A program made the translations under genes and the position numbers. Below are positions 1 to 10,600 of a DNA stretch of 64,000 nt, one piece after another. Where the stretch lies: assembly GCF_900169275.1 (NCBI RefSeq), contig NZ_FXZC01000004.1:434001-498000 (forward strand), written 5' to 3'. The notes beneath the pieces are model-generated. The model did no database searches. It had not been told where the DNA came from and saw only the letters and a program-made list of their open reading frames with translations. Positions within the stretch are counted from its first letter, which is position 1. Each line of letters starts with the position of its first letter. This DNA comes from Brevibacterium casei CIP 102111. Its GTDB lineage: Bacteria; Actinomycetota; Actinomycetes; Actinomycetales; Brevibacteriaceae.

Positions 1-414
1 CGAGCCAACGTCCTCGGTGATGCGGCGGTATTCACCGGTCGCGTTTCGCAGAGTGCTGCTATCGACTACCAGCTTGCGCTGGACACCATTGTGGTTCCGC
101 GTAAAGACACCCAGGTGTGCAGACTTGTTACACCTATCAAACCGATCGAAGCGATGGGGCTGGGCAGGCCCGTCGTCGTCTCAGACCTGCCGGCGCTGCG
201 GGAAATGGTGCCGGAGGCAGCTGGCTTGCGGTCGGGTCCGGAGAATCCCCGGCAGTTGGCCGATACCCTAGCGGAGCTCGCCCTCGATTCGGACGCACGG
301 GTGCGCTTCGGAAATAATGGACGGGAGTACGTACTGGCATCCCGACGGTGGAAGGACATCGGTCAACGATATGGTGAGGTCTACGCCCGAATCGTGGGAG
401 CCGAAGCGAAGTGA
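1..414 (+). CDS. Glycosyltransferase family 4, C-terminal part (cut by window edge)
   Basis: The frame is open from the first base, so the 5' part lies outside the window; about 137 residues are visible. The visible part is the second Rossmann half of a GT-B glycosyltransferase: the segment PIKPIEAMGLGRPVVVSDLP carries the E-x-x-A-x-G-x-P pattern that in GT4 enzymes contacts the nucleotide-sugar donor, followed by the usual helix-rich tail. The stop overlaps the GTG start of the next gene (GTGA at 411-414), so it is translationally coupled to the exporter permease. In this setting it probably adds a sugar to a teichoic-acid or capsule-like polymer or its linkage unit. The acceptor cannot be read from the sequence. 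Confidence 0.85.
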   Translation, partial: RANVLGDAAVFTGRVSQSAAIDYQLALDTIVVPRKDTQVCRLVTPIKPIEAMGLGRPVVVSDLPALREMVPEAAGLRSGPENPRQLADTLAELALDSDARVRFGNNGREYVLASRRWKDIGQRYGEVYARIVGAEAK

Positions 415-1292
415 GTGAAACCAAGAATCCGCTGGGCCTGACGTCGATTCCGTCGGTTTCGAGCGAGGGGCTTGTCCCGGTCGGCAAACGGACAAGCTTG
501 CGCAGTTACCTGTCGAGCTTGTGGGACCGCCGGTACTTCATCATCGCCGAATCACGCGCGAAGATGTCGGGTTCGACTCGGAAGAACATCCTCGGTTTCG
601 GATGGATGTTCCTCAACCCTCTGCTGTCTGTACTGGCATTCTGGTTCATCTTCGGGTTCATTCTCGAAACGTCAGACAAGATCGAGAACTTCCTTGGTTT
701 CCTCGTCATTGGGGTTTTCTTCTTCCAGTACACGGGCAAGAGCATGACCGGCGGCACTGGCGCCATCCGTTCCGGAGCGTCGATGATCAAGGGATTTCAG
801 TTCCCACGCGCGGCGTTGCCGATCTCGACGGTGGTGAGAAATCTCCTCGATTTCATTCCGAGCTTCGCCGTGATGGTTGTCCTACTCGCCGTTCTGCCAC
901 CTCTGGAGACAATCACGTGGCGAGTGGTTCTCGTCATCCCGGTGATCGCACTGCAGACGATCTTCAATGTCGGCCTGGCCTGCCTGCTTGCACGGGTCGG
1001 CCACAAGATCCCTGACCTGAGCAACTTCATGTCGATCATCAGTCGCTTCTGGCTCTACGGATCAGGCGTCTTCTTCTCAATCGATGAGAAACTTGCAAAG
1101 TATCCCGAGCTGCTCGCTGTCATGCAACTCAATCCGATGCACTCGTTCCTTACTCTCGCCAGGGACTCTCTGCTCTATGGTGTCGACTCGCCCCTGTGGA
1201 TGTGGGCCAGCGCCATCCTATGGTCGTTCGGACTCCTCATCTTCGGATTCCTGTTCTTCTGGCGAGGGGAGGAGAGCTATGGTCGACTCTGA
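411..1292 (+). CDS. tagG: ABC-2 type polysaccharide/teichoic acid exporter permease (TagG/Wzm family)
   Basis: 293 residues starting at GTG 411, which overlaps the previous stop. After a cytoplasmic N-terminus the protein has the ABC-2 permease layout: an amphipathic stretch ending near ILGFGWMFLNPLL, then about six hydrophobic segments (for example FWFIFGFIL, FLVIGVFFFQY and IPSFAVMVVLLAVLP). It pairs with the ATPase encoded immediately downstream, whose start lies 14 bases inside this gene. Known members export finished wall teichoic acid or O-antigen-like polymers across the cytoplasmic membrane. The neighbouring glycerophosphotransferase domains favour a teichoic acid cargo. The family assignment is firm; the symbol follows the Bacillus TagGH naming. 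Confidence 0.9.
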   Translation: MSETKNPLGLTSIPSVSSEGLVPVGKRTSLRSYLSSLWDRRYFIIAESRAKMSGSTRKNILGFGWMFLNPLLSVLAFWFIFGFILETSDKIENFLGFLVIGVFFFQYTGKSMTGGTGAIRSGASMIKGFQFPRAALPISTVVRNLLDFIPSFAVMVVLLAVLPPLETITWRVVLVIPVIALQTIFNVGLACLLARVGHKIPDLSNFMSIISRFWLYGSGVFFSIDEKLAKYPELLAVMQLNPMHSFLTLARDSLLYGVDSPLWMWASAILWSFGLLIFGFLFFWRGEESYGRL

Positions 1293-2640
1293 GCTCGAAG
1301 AGCCGAACATCATCGCGGAGAATGTCCAGGTCCGGTACACCGTCGATACGAGCGATCCTTCTCAGCGTTCGAAGACGATGCTGTCACGAGTCGGCAGAAT
1401 GGTCACCGGACGGAACGGAACGACGACCGTGCGCGCCTTGCGCGGCGTCAACCTCGTAGCGCGCGAAGGCGAGATGATCGGGATCGTCGGCGCTAACGGC
1501 TCCGGCAAATCGACTTTCCTTCGCAACGTTGCCGGGGTTGAACAGCCCGATCGCGGTCGAATCCTCGTCCGTTATCAGCCCCTCTTGCTGGGTGTGAGCG
1601 CGGCGTTGCAGCCAGCCCTGTCGGGAAGTGAGAATGTGCGACTGGGTTGTCTTGCAATGGGGCTCACCCCTGAGGAGGCGGCCAATGCTTTCGACTACGT
1701 CGTGGAGCTTTCAGCTTTGGGCCAGGCGATTCACCGTCCGATGGGCACCTATTCTTCCGGCATGGGCGCACGTCTGAGGTTCGCAATCGCCCTGGCTGCG
1801 CGACCAAAGATCCTGCTCATCGATGAGGCTCTGTCCACCGGGGACGCCACATTCGCTGAGCGTAGCGAGACGGCGATGGACGAACTCCTTGCCGAGGCAG
1901 GAACGGTGCTGCTGGTCAACCACGCGGCCAAAGTCATCCAGGAGCTCTGCACACGAGCTGTTTGGATGCACAGGGGCGAGATCCTCATGAATGGACCCGC
2001 CGAGGCTGTCGCCGAGAAGTACCGCTGGTGGGCGTGGAACGTGGCCAAGGGAAAAGAGCATATCGCCGACAAGCTCCTTCACGACGTGATGAGCAACGCG
2101 ACTCAGGAGGGCATCAATATCCTCGAACCGGAAATGGTCAAGAATCCCATCCCACGTCATGCCGCACGCACTGACAAGAAGAGGGCCGTTGCAGCTCGAC
2201 ACGTACGACGTCAGCGTCACACGGACGAGGTAGAGGAGACACAGACTGAACTCCTTGCATCCGCGGGCACCCAGGTGTGGCCCGAAAAGCTTGACGCACC
2301 CGTCGCGCAGGCAAAGTTCCCTGTGCTGCCGAAACCAGCTTCTGAGGCTGTCAACGCCCAGACGCGATTCGACGAACCTCCACCACTGAGGCTCAAGCCG
2401 CGAGACAAGAAGGTCGTGCTCCGAGCCGCCGATCCGAAAGACCGGGCGTCCTCGATCGCCAGCGAGAACGACCTCGCCGGTCGACGTCTCGCATCACAGG
2501 CGAGACGGATCGCGGATCAGCGATACCAGGAACGGCAACGTCGACGTGAACAGCAAGGAGATGCACCTCACCCAGACATGGATTCGCCTGAGACTTACGA
2601 GACAACCTCGGTTTCAAGTTCGGTAAGCCAATCGCGATGA
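1279..2640 (+). CDS. tagH: Teichoic acid/polysaccharide export ATPase (TagH/Wzt family) with basic C-terminal extension
   Basis: 453 residues from ATG 1279, preceded by a GGGGAGGAGAG ribosome-binding site inside the end of tagG. The nucleotide-binding domain shows Walker A GANGSGKST, the ABC signature YSSGMGARLRFAIAL, Walker B ILLIDEALSTGD and the H-loop VNHAAK. It powers export through the upstream permease. The last roughly 190 residues form a charged, arginine-rich, low-complexity tail (repeated RRQR/QRRR patches) without an obvious fold. TagH/Wzt proteins often carry a C-terminal extension, and in some systems it selects the cargo, but this one does not look like the carbohydrate-binding Wzt domain. 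The stop overlaps the next start (ATGA at 2637-2640). Confidence 0.9.
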   Translation: MVDSELEEPNIIAENVQVRYTVDTSDPSQRSKTMLSRVGRMVTGRNGTTTVRALRGVNLVAREGEMIGIVGANGSGKSTFLRNVAGVEQPDRGRILVRYQPLLLGVSAALQPALSGSENVRLGCLAMGLTPEEAANAFDYVVELSALGQAIHRPMGTYSSGMGARLRFAIALAARPKILLIDEALSTGDATFAERSETAMDELLAEAGTVLLVNHAAKVIQELCTRAVWMHRGEILMNGPAEAVAEKYRWWAWNVAKGKEHIADKLLHDVMSNATQEGINILEPEMVKNPIPRHAARTDKKRAVAARHVRRQRHTDEVEETQTELLASAGTQVWPEKLDAPVAQAKFPVLPKPASEAVNAQTRFDEPPPLRLKPRDKKVVLRAADPKDRASSIASENDLAGRRLASQARRIADQRYQERQRRREQQGDAPHPDMDSPETYETTSVSSSVSQSR

Positions 2641-3518
2641 ATATCGCGATCTACGGTTCATGCGTCAGTCGAGATACCTGCGAGTTCATGGACGAAGCAA
2701 AGGTCCTCGCCTACGTAGCGCGACATTCGGTGACGAGCCTGCGTACGTCACATGGAGAGGACAACATCGACCTCGGAGAGTTGACGTCGCCCTTTCAGAA
2801 GCGCATGGTGACCAGCGATCTCCGCGGCAACGGGACTGCTCGAATCGCGGAACGCGCCGGCGAACTCGACCTCGTTCTCATTGACTTAGTCGATGAACGA
2901 CGCGGTTTCTGGCGATTCTCTGACGGGACCACCATGACGAACTCGCTCGAAATCGAAGCGTGTGGAGCCGCCAGTGCGGCGAAAGAAGACGGTGCCCAGC
3001 TGATCGAGTTCGGTACGAACGAGCATTTTGAGGCATGGTCTCAAGGTTTCTCCACTCTGGTCGAGGGTCTGCAGGCGGCGGAGCTCCTAGAAAAGACGAT
3101 CATGCTCGACATCGAATGGGCGTGTGCCGTGGACGGCGCTCAACACCCGCAATCCAACCGGATAGCTAAGATGGGGCGACAATGGCGCCGACTTCAACGC
3201 GGCGCACGAGACGCGAAGCGAGCGCTATCGTATCGACGATCAGTTCGCGATGCATGGGCCAGCTTCACCGATGTCAAGCCGACTGAAGCGGAGAGCTTTG
3301 CGGACAGGGCGTTTGCCGCTAACCGCGAATACGTCCGGTATCGTAATGAGGCGCGCTCGCGTATGCAATATGTCATAGGGCGGTCAAGCGATGAGGTTCG
3401 AATCGGCCGCGACCACAAATGGGGACCGCAGCCGTTTCACTACCGGGACTCTGACTACCGCTCGATCGTGGACGACATTCGTGCCAAGGTGAAGGAGATC
3501 GGCGGTGAACCCCAATGA
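2637..3518 (+). CDS. DUF6270-like protein in teichoic acid cluster
   Basis: 293 residues, start overlapping tagH (ATGA). The N-terminus MNIAIYGSCVSRDTCEF matches the G-S-C-V-S-R-D pattern I associate with the DUF6270 family, commonly found in capsule and teichoic acid loci. The arrangement of a Ser/Cys after a short beta strand, DLVLIDLVDER further on and a late DHKWGPQPFHY histidine segment resemble an SGNH-hydrolase-like layout (early nucleophile, late Asp/His). That fold comparison is inference. A plausible job is esterification, de-esterification or another tailoring step on the polymer. No signal peptide or membrane segment is seen, so it should act in the cytoplasm. The stop overlaps the next start by 4 bases. 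Confidence 0.6.
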   Translation: MNIAIYGSCVSRDTCEFMDEAKVLAYVARHSVTSLRTSHGEDNIDLGELTSPFQKRMVTSDLRGNGTARIAERAGELDLVLIDLVDERRGFWRFSDGTTMTNSLEIEACGAASAAKEDGAQLIEFGTNEHFEAWSQGFSTLVEGLQAAELLEKTIMLDIEWACAVDGAQHPQSNRIAKMGRQWRRLQRGARDAKRALSYRRSVRDAWASFTDVKPTEAESFADRAFAANREYVRYRNEARSRMQYVIGRSSDEVRIGRDHKWGPQPFHYRDSDYRSIVDDIRAKVKEIGGEPQ

Positions 3519-6500
3519 GCGGCCAGCAGTGGCGTAAAGCCCTGTGGCACCTCCGGAACGGGGGAATCAGCGGTCTGAAAGAATTCCGGCAGAGGTCCCG
3601 GAAGAGCGGCTCCATTCCACAGCGCACGATCGACGGCACTACCGCGCCCGGAAGCCAACCTGGACCCGCCCCAGACCTCAGTGTCATCATCCCCGCCTTC
3701 AACGCAGCCGAGTACATCGAGCGTTGCCTTCGCAGTGTAGTCGCTCAGAATGACGTCAGCCTTGAGGTGATCGTCGTCGACGATGGTTCGCGAGATGAGA
3801 CGGCGGCCCTCATCGACAAACTGGCCGAAACCGACCCACGGATCACCTTGCTGCAGAGCACCAACTCGGGACCAGCGGCTGCACGTAACCTCGGGATCGA
3901 AGCGGCCTCGGGCGACTTCATCACTTTCGTCGATGCCGATGATGAGGTTCTCCCTGGAGCATTCTCAAGCATGGTCGACTCGTTGCGACGCACCGGGTCT
4001 GATATCGCCACCGGATCATACATACGATTCGGGGCGACCGGGCGAAGTCGCCCCAAACTCACTGCACGCGTTCACGCTCGGCAGCGTTTGGCGGTACGAC
4101 TCGACGACATGCCCGAGCTCTTGGAAGAACCAGTTCTGTGGAACAAGGTGTACGGTCGCGAATTCTGGAAACGTCACGTCGGTACGATGCAGACGTTTGC
4201 CAACTATGAGGACCAGGAACCGGTCTATCGCGCCTTAGTCGCTGCCGCTGCAATCGATGTGCTCACCAAAGATGTCTACGCGTGGAGGCTTGCGGAAGGG
4301 CGACGGACGCGTTCTCGCCGCAAGGGCAAAGCCGCGGACCTTCGTGCGAGGCTCAAAGTGATCGAAGCACTCAAAGCCGTGCTGGTCCATGAGCCCGAGA
4401 ACGTCCGACGAACTGCGTATGCCATCTGGATGGGCACCGACCTTTCCATGCATGCGGAGTATCTCGCAACCGCGACGAAGAAGTTCCGGAAGACCCTCAC
4501 AGAGGCCGCGTCCGAGATACGTCAGGAAATGCCGCGCAACGCCTGGGACCTTATCCCGGCACAAGCCCGTTTGTTCATGTGGGTAGTCGCATCAGGCCGA
4601 TTGGACGACATTGAAGAAGTGCTGGGGACGCGCGCCGAGGAAACAACGGCGGTCCCAATGGAGTACATGGACGGTCATTGGCTCGTAGCGCCCACCTACC
4701 TAACGCGATTGAGGACGCGAGTTCCGAGCCGACTCCTTCGAGCCTTCGACGTGGATTTCAAGCCTGCATTCATCGTCCGCAATGTTCGGTGGGTGGACAC
4801 TCGGACCATTGAGCTAAATGGGTGTGCATACGTGCCCGGAATCCGAACCGACGACATCAGCTTCAAGGTCCGCGGCGTGATGGACGGTGCAACGGAGTTC
4901 GACGTGGGAGTTGAATCAGTCGACGACAATAGGATCGACCTCGAAATCGGAGACCCGTGGCGTACCTACGCACGAAGCGGATTCAAGGTGCAATTGGATC
5001 TCAGCCACATCCAAGATGTGTCTCCCCGAGGAATCCAGATCATAGGCTCTTTCGCCGTTCGTGGAGTCGAGATGTCGACACCGGCCACCTCTACGGCGGT
5101 AGTAGGAATGATTGCGCCGAGCCCGGTCACAGCGAGTGGTCGAATCACCGTCGTAGCCGACGACCATGGCGAGCTTTCAATCGTCCCCGTGGAACTGCCC
5201 GTGCTCCCGGTTATTGCCGAACAGGTCACGATCAATGGTGAACGCGTGTCGATCGAAGTTCGCGACCGGGACGATATAGCTGCTGTGGAACTCTCGGCAG
5301 GATCCGCAATCGTCAGGATTCCCGTCGACGGCACGAACATCTTTCGAGCGGAACTACCTGCAGTCCCCGAAGGCTATAAAGACGGAGGGGAGCTGATCTG
5401 GTCCGTTAGAGCGCAGCTCGTCGACGGCAAGTCTGAAAACGTCTACTTCTCGGCCGTGGACTACCTCCTTCCCGCCACTGGTCGGCTGCGCCCCGAGCCC
5501 AACATCGATGGAAAGGTTCAACTGGCACAACGTTTTCTGCGAGTCACAGTAACCGGCGCCGGCATAGATCGAGACCGGTTGCTCCTCACCGGGCGAATCG
5601 ACCCTCCACAAAAATTGAGTCTCGTCCTAAAGTCATCGGACCAGACGATCACACCCACTGAGTTTCAGCTGCATGCCGACGGAGAGTTCACGGCCGTCTA
5701 CGATTTGACGACTCACGGAGCAGAGGGTGGATTGGTTGCCGCACTCTCCGGCGGATACCACGTGAGATTCGGTTCGACACCGGAAACTGCCGAGCAATGG
5801 GCCAGAGTGGCAGGAAAGCTTGCGATCCGGCCCATTGACACCTTCACTGAGTGGAACACCATCCGTGTCGAAGGTCGGTCGTCAGGCGTAGTCGCACTGA
5901 CTGCGTCGCCACCCTGGTCGGCAAGCGAACGCACTCGTTTCGGTCGGTTTGCGCTGCGCGATGTCGATTGGGGACCGCTGCAGAATGGCATCGTATTCGA
6001 GTCATATAACGGCAAGTCAGCGAACGACAATCCGCGCGCGATCTTTGACGCAATACGTGAGATAGAGCCTGAGATCCCACTTTACTGGTCGGTCCGGGAC
6101 AGACGCGTAGACGTGCCCGAAGGCGGAATACCAGTCGTCGAAGGGACCGTGGCTTGGCACAAAGCGCTCGGGACAGCGAGAGTCTGGGTCAACAACAACA
6201 ATTTCCCTTACTACGTGCAGAAGCAGGCGGGGCAATTTTACCTCCAGACGTGGCACGGCACACCAATCAAGAAGCTCCTATGGGACATCCCACGGCGGAA
6301 AGTGCCTCTCACCTACCGCCGTCTGATGAAGTCTGAAGTTGCGCAATGGGATCTACTCCTAGCGCAGGCGGAGGGAGCCGTAGCGAATCTCCGATCAGGA
6401 CTTGGATATAATGGTCGCATCGAAATCAGGGAGTATCCGCGCAATATTGGACTCTTCAAATCCAATAATGAAGTTCAGGCAATTAGGCGACTATTGGGCA

Positions 6501-7051
6501 TCGGCGATGATGAGAGAATAGTGTTATTCGCGCCAACGTGGAGAAAAAAGCAAGCGATCGGGGAAGAAGCAAAATGGGAGGATCATCTGGATCTTGATGA
6601 GCTGGCCAGAAAATGTAATGTACGAATTCTGGTAAGATCTCACCATATGACGAGGATGAGCCAAGCGGCGTCGTCGAATATCATCGACGGTTCAGCGGCA
6701 GTGCACGTTGAAGATCTCATGGCTGTTTCAAACATTCTCGTAACAGACTATTCTTCCATTTCTCACGACTTTTCTCTTTCTGGGAAGCCAACGTTGCATT
6801 TCACGCCCGACATTGATCGTTACGAGCGAGAGCGTGGACTATATCCACGATGGTCGGAGACGCTCAACGTTGTTGTTGATCATAACGCCCTGGCTGAAGC
6901 ATTGCGTCAGATTTGTATTGAAGATTCAGATCCGTTGAATCCTGTATCGGGACACGATTCAATGCATGAAAGTAACATGATGTTGGCTAATACGCTTATT
7001 AAATTGCATAATACAACGAGTACAGAGCAGAACGGTCCGCGATGCGAATAA
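3515..7051 (+). CDS. Fused GT2 glycosyltransferase - CDP-glycerol glycerophosphotransferase (TagF-like)
   Basis: 1178 residues. Residues about 50-300 are a GT-A family 2 glycosyltransferase (LSVIIPAFNAAEYIERCL, then VDADDE with the DxD-type aspartates at about 140-143). Residues about 400-780 look like beta-rich linker domains. The C-terminal 370 residues are a CDP-glycerol:polyglycerol-phosphate glycerophosphotransferase module: QTWHGTPIKKL with the WHGTP motif at 913-917, RSHHMTR, and VTDYSSISHDF near 1076. TagF/TagB-type enzymes transfer glycerol phosphate (or ribitol phosphate) from CDP-alditol to a growing teichoic acid chain at the inner membrane face. The fusion could make a sugar-alditol phosphate repeat in one polypeptide. 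Base composition drops after about 6410. The next gene starts 10 bases before the stop. Confidence 0.88.
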   Translation: MSGQQWRKALWHLRNGGISGLKEFRQRSRKSGSIPQRTIDGTTAPGSQPGPAPDLSVIIPAFNAAEYIERCLRSVVAQNDVSLEVIVVDDGSRDETAALIDKLAETDPRITLLQSTNSGPAAARNLGIEAASGDFITFVDADDEVLPGAFSSMVDSLRRTGSDIATGSYIRFGATGRSRPKLTARVHARQRLAVRLDDMPELLEEPVLWNKVYGREFWKRHVGTMQTFANYEDQEPVYRALVAAAAIDVLTKDVYAWRLAEGRRTRSRRKGKAADLRARLKVIEALKAVLVHEPENVRRTAYAIWMGTDLSMHAEYLATATKKFRKTLTEAASEIRQEMPRNAWDLIPAQARLFMWVVASGRLDDIEEVLGTRAEETTAVPMEYMDGHWLVAPTYLTRLRTRVPSRLLRAFDVDFKPAFIVRNVRWVDTRTIELNGCAYVPGIRTDDISFKVRGVMDGATEFDVGVESVDDNRIDLEIGDPWRTYARSGFKVQLDLSHIQDVSPRGIQIIGSFAVRGVEMSTPATSTAVVGMIAPSPVTASGRITVVADDHGELSIVPVELPVLPVIAEQVTINGERVSIEVRDRDDIAAVELSAGSAIVRIPVDGTNIFRAELPAVPEGYKDGGELIWSVRAQLVDGKSENVYFSAVDYLLPATGRLRPEPNIDGKVQLAQRFLRVTVTGAGIDRDRLLLTGRIDPPQKLSLVLKSSDQTITPTEFQLHADGEFTAVYDLTTHGAEGGLVAALSGGYHVRFGSTPETAEQWARVAGKLAIRPIDTFTEWNTIRVEGRSSGVVALTASPPWSASERTRFGRFALRDVDWGPLQNGIVFESYNGKSANDNPRAIFDAIREIEPEIPLYWSVRDRRVDVPEGGIPVVEGTVAWHKALGTARVWVNNNNFPYYVQKQAGQFYLQTWHGTPIKKLLWDIPRRKVPLTYRRLMKSEVAQWDLLLAQAEGAVANLRSGLGYNGRIEIREYPRNIGLFKSNNEVQAIRRLLGIGDDERIVLFAPTWRKKQAIGEEAKWEDHLDLDELARKCNVRILVRSHHMTRMSQAASSNIIDGSAAVHVEDLMAVSNILVTDYSSISHDFSLSGKPTLHFTPDIDRYERERGLYPRWSETLNVVVDHNALAEALRQICIEDSDPLNPVSGHDSMHESNMMLANTLIKLHNTTSTEQNGPRCE

Positions 7052-7626
7052 ATACCAAAAAGGCAATCTTGACGCGCTGGCGAAAAATACACAAAGAGAG
7101 CACAGTCGGTCGCATCGTGGAGCAAGTCGAGGGTATTCTAACCCGGCGTGCTGGCCGTTCCTCAATTTTAATGCTGATCGCAGATGCACAAGATCGACGC
7201 GAGGGTGCAGATCGGGCATTGCAGACTCTTGAAACAGGTAGAATTCGTTTTCCTGATGACGCCGAAATTGCTTATCGGCGAGCCTTCCTGTTGGAGAAAA
7301 CGGGACGGCTCGAAGAAGCCAAGGAAGCCTATCTCAACCTCGTGAAACGGCCAGGCTTCAACGATCAGGTTCCTTACCGCCTTGCCGTCACTCTCAATCG
7401 CCTAAACGAAGACGCTGAGGCCCTTTCGTGGGCTGTGAACTTCGCTCTTGCTAATCCCGAAGACTCGCGGGGAAGTAAGCTGGCATTCAAACTTTCTGCA
7501 AACCAGCCAATCTGGAAAAGGTACGAAATTCTAGCCAACGGCTCGGGCGACCTGAAATTTGATCCAGGATGGCAAGGCGATTTGATCGCGCGGCCTACAA
7601 CATGCGCAAGTACGAAGTGTGCGTAG
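7042..7626 (+). CDS. TPR-like N-terminal part of the downstream polymerase, probably separated by a frameshift
   Basis: 194 residues. Helical repeats of TPR type are visible (RIRFPDDAEIAYRRAFLLEK, then the LEEAKEAYLNLVKR segment). The last residues after KFDPGWQ look non-native, whereas the overlapping frame from 7563 continues naturally as ARRFDRAAYNMRKYE into the next gene. Joining the two needs a one-base loss (or two-base gain) between 7563 and 7626. The downstream ATG 7569 has no convincing Shine-Dalgarno (only CCAGG abutting it), which also favours a broken single gene over two genes. Either it is a true mutation, a sequencing error, or two coupled proteins with a 58-base overlap. As a separate protein it would be a small TPR scaffold. 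Confidence 0.6.
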   Translation: MRINTKKAILTRWRKIHKESTVGRIVEQVEGILTRRAGRSSILMLIADAQDRREGADRALQTLETGRIRFPDDAEIAYRRAFLLEKTGRLEEAKEAYLNLVKRPGFNDQVPYRLAVTLNRLNEDAEALSWAVNFALANPEDSRGSKLAFKLSANQPIWKRYEILANGSGDLKFDPGWQGDLIARPTTCASTKCA

Positions 7627-10600
7627 AAGCTTTCGCATTGATGAAGGGGCACGCCAAACGGAGGACCATCGCACAAGTCGTGGCCTCGCTTATGGAGCTT
7701 GGTCGTCCAGACGCGGCATGGCAAACAGCTGTAGATCAGTTGGCGAATTCGGGGGCTAAGGGGGACGACCGTTATCCGGGTAGCCTAATGAAGGAGTTGG
7801 GGGCTTGGCAGTGGGCCCGCGATTTGTATATCCGGAGCTATTCAGAATCCCCAAATTCGCACCTCGCCTATATGATCGGCTTTGCTTTTACCCGACTGTT
7901 TGAGTGGAGCGAAGCCGTCGAATGGTTCAGGGCAGCTATACCAGGACACCCGGATGCGCTGAAGATAAGATACTACCTGGGTCTCGCGTTGGAACGAGAA
8001 GAAAGCTGGCTCGAAGCTTCCATTGACTACCTAAAGGCGGCTCAAACTGGATCGGCACGAGACTATCGCGTCTATAGGGCGCTTCATTGTATGAGCCAGG
8101 CTGGCGAAACCGAAGCGGCCGCCTTGGCGTTGGCGGGCTTGACTTGGCTGTCACCGTCACCTCGCACCTTTGAAGATCTTGATGTAGCTCAGTCCGCGCT
8201 AGAGACGCGCCTTGCCAGTTCACTTGCCGTGGCCAAGAAATCGCAGAGGACCTCGACTATGGAATTCGTAGTCAGAGAAGCAATCGATGCAGGGTTCTGG
8301 GATCTAGCGGTAGAGGCCGGGATAGCATTGGTTGACCGAGATCCGACGCACAGAATGGACAACTTCCTGTTGCTCGGCCGAGCGTTCGAAGGCGCAGGCA
8401 TGACAGGTCCGGCAGTCGATGCGATTCTGAAGTCGAGAATCTATCGCGAGCCATCAATAGTCGACCATGTGTCGTATGAAAAGAACCGCGGAGTTCGCAA
8501 TGCGATGCGTTTCGGAGCTTTCCAACGTTGGTGGAGCATTGACGAGTCTTCCATCCTTTACGAAAGTAATCATGGTGGAAAACTGACGTGCAACGTTTTA
8601 CCTATGGTGCTCGAAATGGTTGACGACCCTCGGTTTGAACATTTTAACCACTATGTAGTGCTTCCGAACCGATCGTACCTGCCGCCGGCGTTGCAAGATA
8701 GACCAGATGTGATCGTCGTCCCTCGTGAAAGCGATCTCTATCTGCGCAAACTGGCTACTTCTAGCTACTTGATCAACAATAATACATTTCCAAGCTATTT
8801 TTCTAGACAGGATGGTCAACAGTACCTCAATACGTGGCATGGCACGCCTATAAAGTCGATGGGCCGGGAAATTAGGAACGGAAATTTCGATTATCGAAAC
8901 GCAGCGCGAAACTTCCTCCAGGTGACACACTTTGCGTTGCCAAATTCCCATACGCGAGATCAGTTACTTAATCAATACAATATATCCAACCTTTTCCAAG
9001 GGCATGTTGAGCTGACCGGTTCGCCCCGTATGGATACAACGCTGAACATGCAACACTCAACGCGCGAAGCGGTAAGGAATCGGCTTGGAGTTGAACAGGG
9101 TCAGAAAGCGGTCCTGTTCGCACCCACTTGGCGCGGGGAGCTTGGAAATGTCGTCTCGGACTTCGACACTGAACTCTCAGTTCTTGCCCTCATAGAAGCC
9201 GAAGGATTCTGCGCCTTGTACCGTGGACATCCTGTAGCACTCGGAGGTCGCGCTGAGAGCGAAGAACCAGTCGTCCATACGGTTCCCGACGACATTGATA
9301 CGAACGTATTGCTTGGATGCGTAGATGCCGTAATCAGCGACTATTCTTCGATCGCATTCGACGCGGCCGCTGCCGGTCTGCCTGTGGCTCTCTACGCTCA
9401 CGACGAGGAGTTGTACGCGGCGCAACGTGGCTTCTCTCTTGACATCCACGAAATCGGTATGCCCGTCTTAACCGATGTAGGGGAGGTATCGACCTGGCTT
9501 AAGCAATTACACGCGAGCGGAAGCGGCAATGTCGACGATGTCTACTTTCGCCATGAAGACGGAGGAGCAACCGAACGCGTCATCGACTTCCTGCTAGAAC
9601 CGCGACCTGAGACCCGCTGCGAGCCATCGCCCAACAACGTCCTGCTGTTCGAGGGTCATTTCATTCCCAATGGAATTACCTCGGCTGCTGGCGAGCTAAA
9701 CAAGGTTCTTGCGGAAACGCATTTGAATCCTATCGTCGCGGTCGAGCCGAGCGCCATCACGCCCTTTGCCGAAAGGTCTGGGTCCTTCTCGGAAGCCACG
9801 GAGATGGTAGCTGTCATTCCACGAATCGCGGGTTCCACGGACAACGCGGAACAACGCTGGCTTATCGCACGACAGCACCAAGGCCATTCGATGACCAGGC
9901 GACAACTGGACGCGATCCATGAAGCTTACAAAGCCGAGTTCCATCGGCTGTTTGGATATTCCCAATTCAGGGCCGCGATCGGCTTTGAAGGGTTTTCATT
10001 GTACTGGTCGAACTTATTCGCGGCCGCCACTGCTGATCGTAAGGTGGGGTACCTCCATGCCGACATGTACGGCGAAGCTTCATCCCGCTTCCCGTACCTA
10101 TGGAAGGTGTTCGATACGTACCAGTACTTCGACGCGTTAGCGTGCGTCTCGGCGGATGCGCTCGAGCAGAACCGGAAGAATTTGACGGCTTGGACTCGAC
10201 CGGGACAGTTCTTAGTGGCTGAGAATCTAATTGACATTCACCGCATTCTGGACGAAGCGAAGGCTGAAGTTGAGCACGATTTTGCACAATTTTGCGCTGC
10301 CCATCGGTCCACGTTTGTGGCAGTTGGACGAATCTCCATCGAAAAGGGATCGGACCGTCTGATCGACGGGTTTTTGCAGGTCGCTCAAATGAATCCGGAT
10401 GTGGGGTTGGTCGTCATCGGGGATGGTCCGCTGCGAATGGAGCTGGAGCGAAAGATTCAGCTGGCTGGATTCGAGGATCGAGTCTTCTTTACCGGATTGC
10501 TGGCGTCGCCTTTCGCCCATATGAGGCACTGTGACAACCTGGTACTTGCTTCACACCATGAAGGTCAGGGCATTGTGATTTTGGAAGGTCTTGTACTTGA

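Noticed and set aside
7501..7626. Programmed -1 frameshifting in the polymerase gene
   Set aside because: No X-XXY-YYZ slippery site in the right phase in the overlap; a mutation, an error or coupled genes are simpler.
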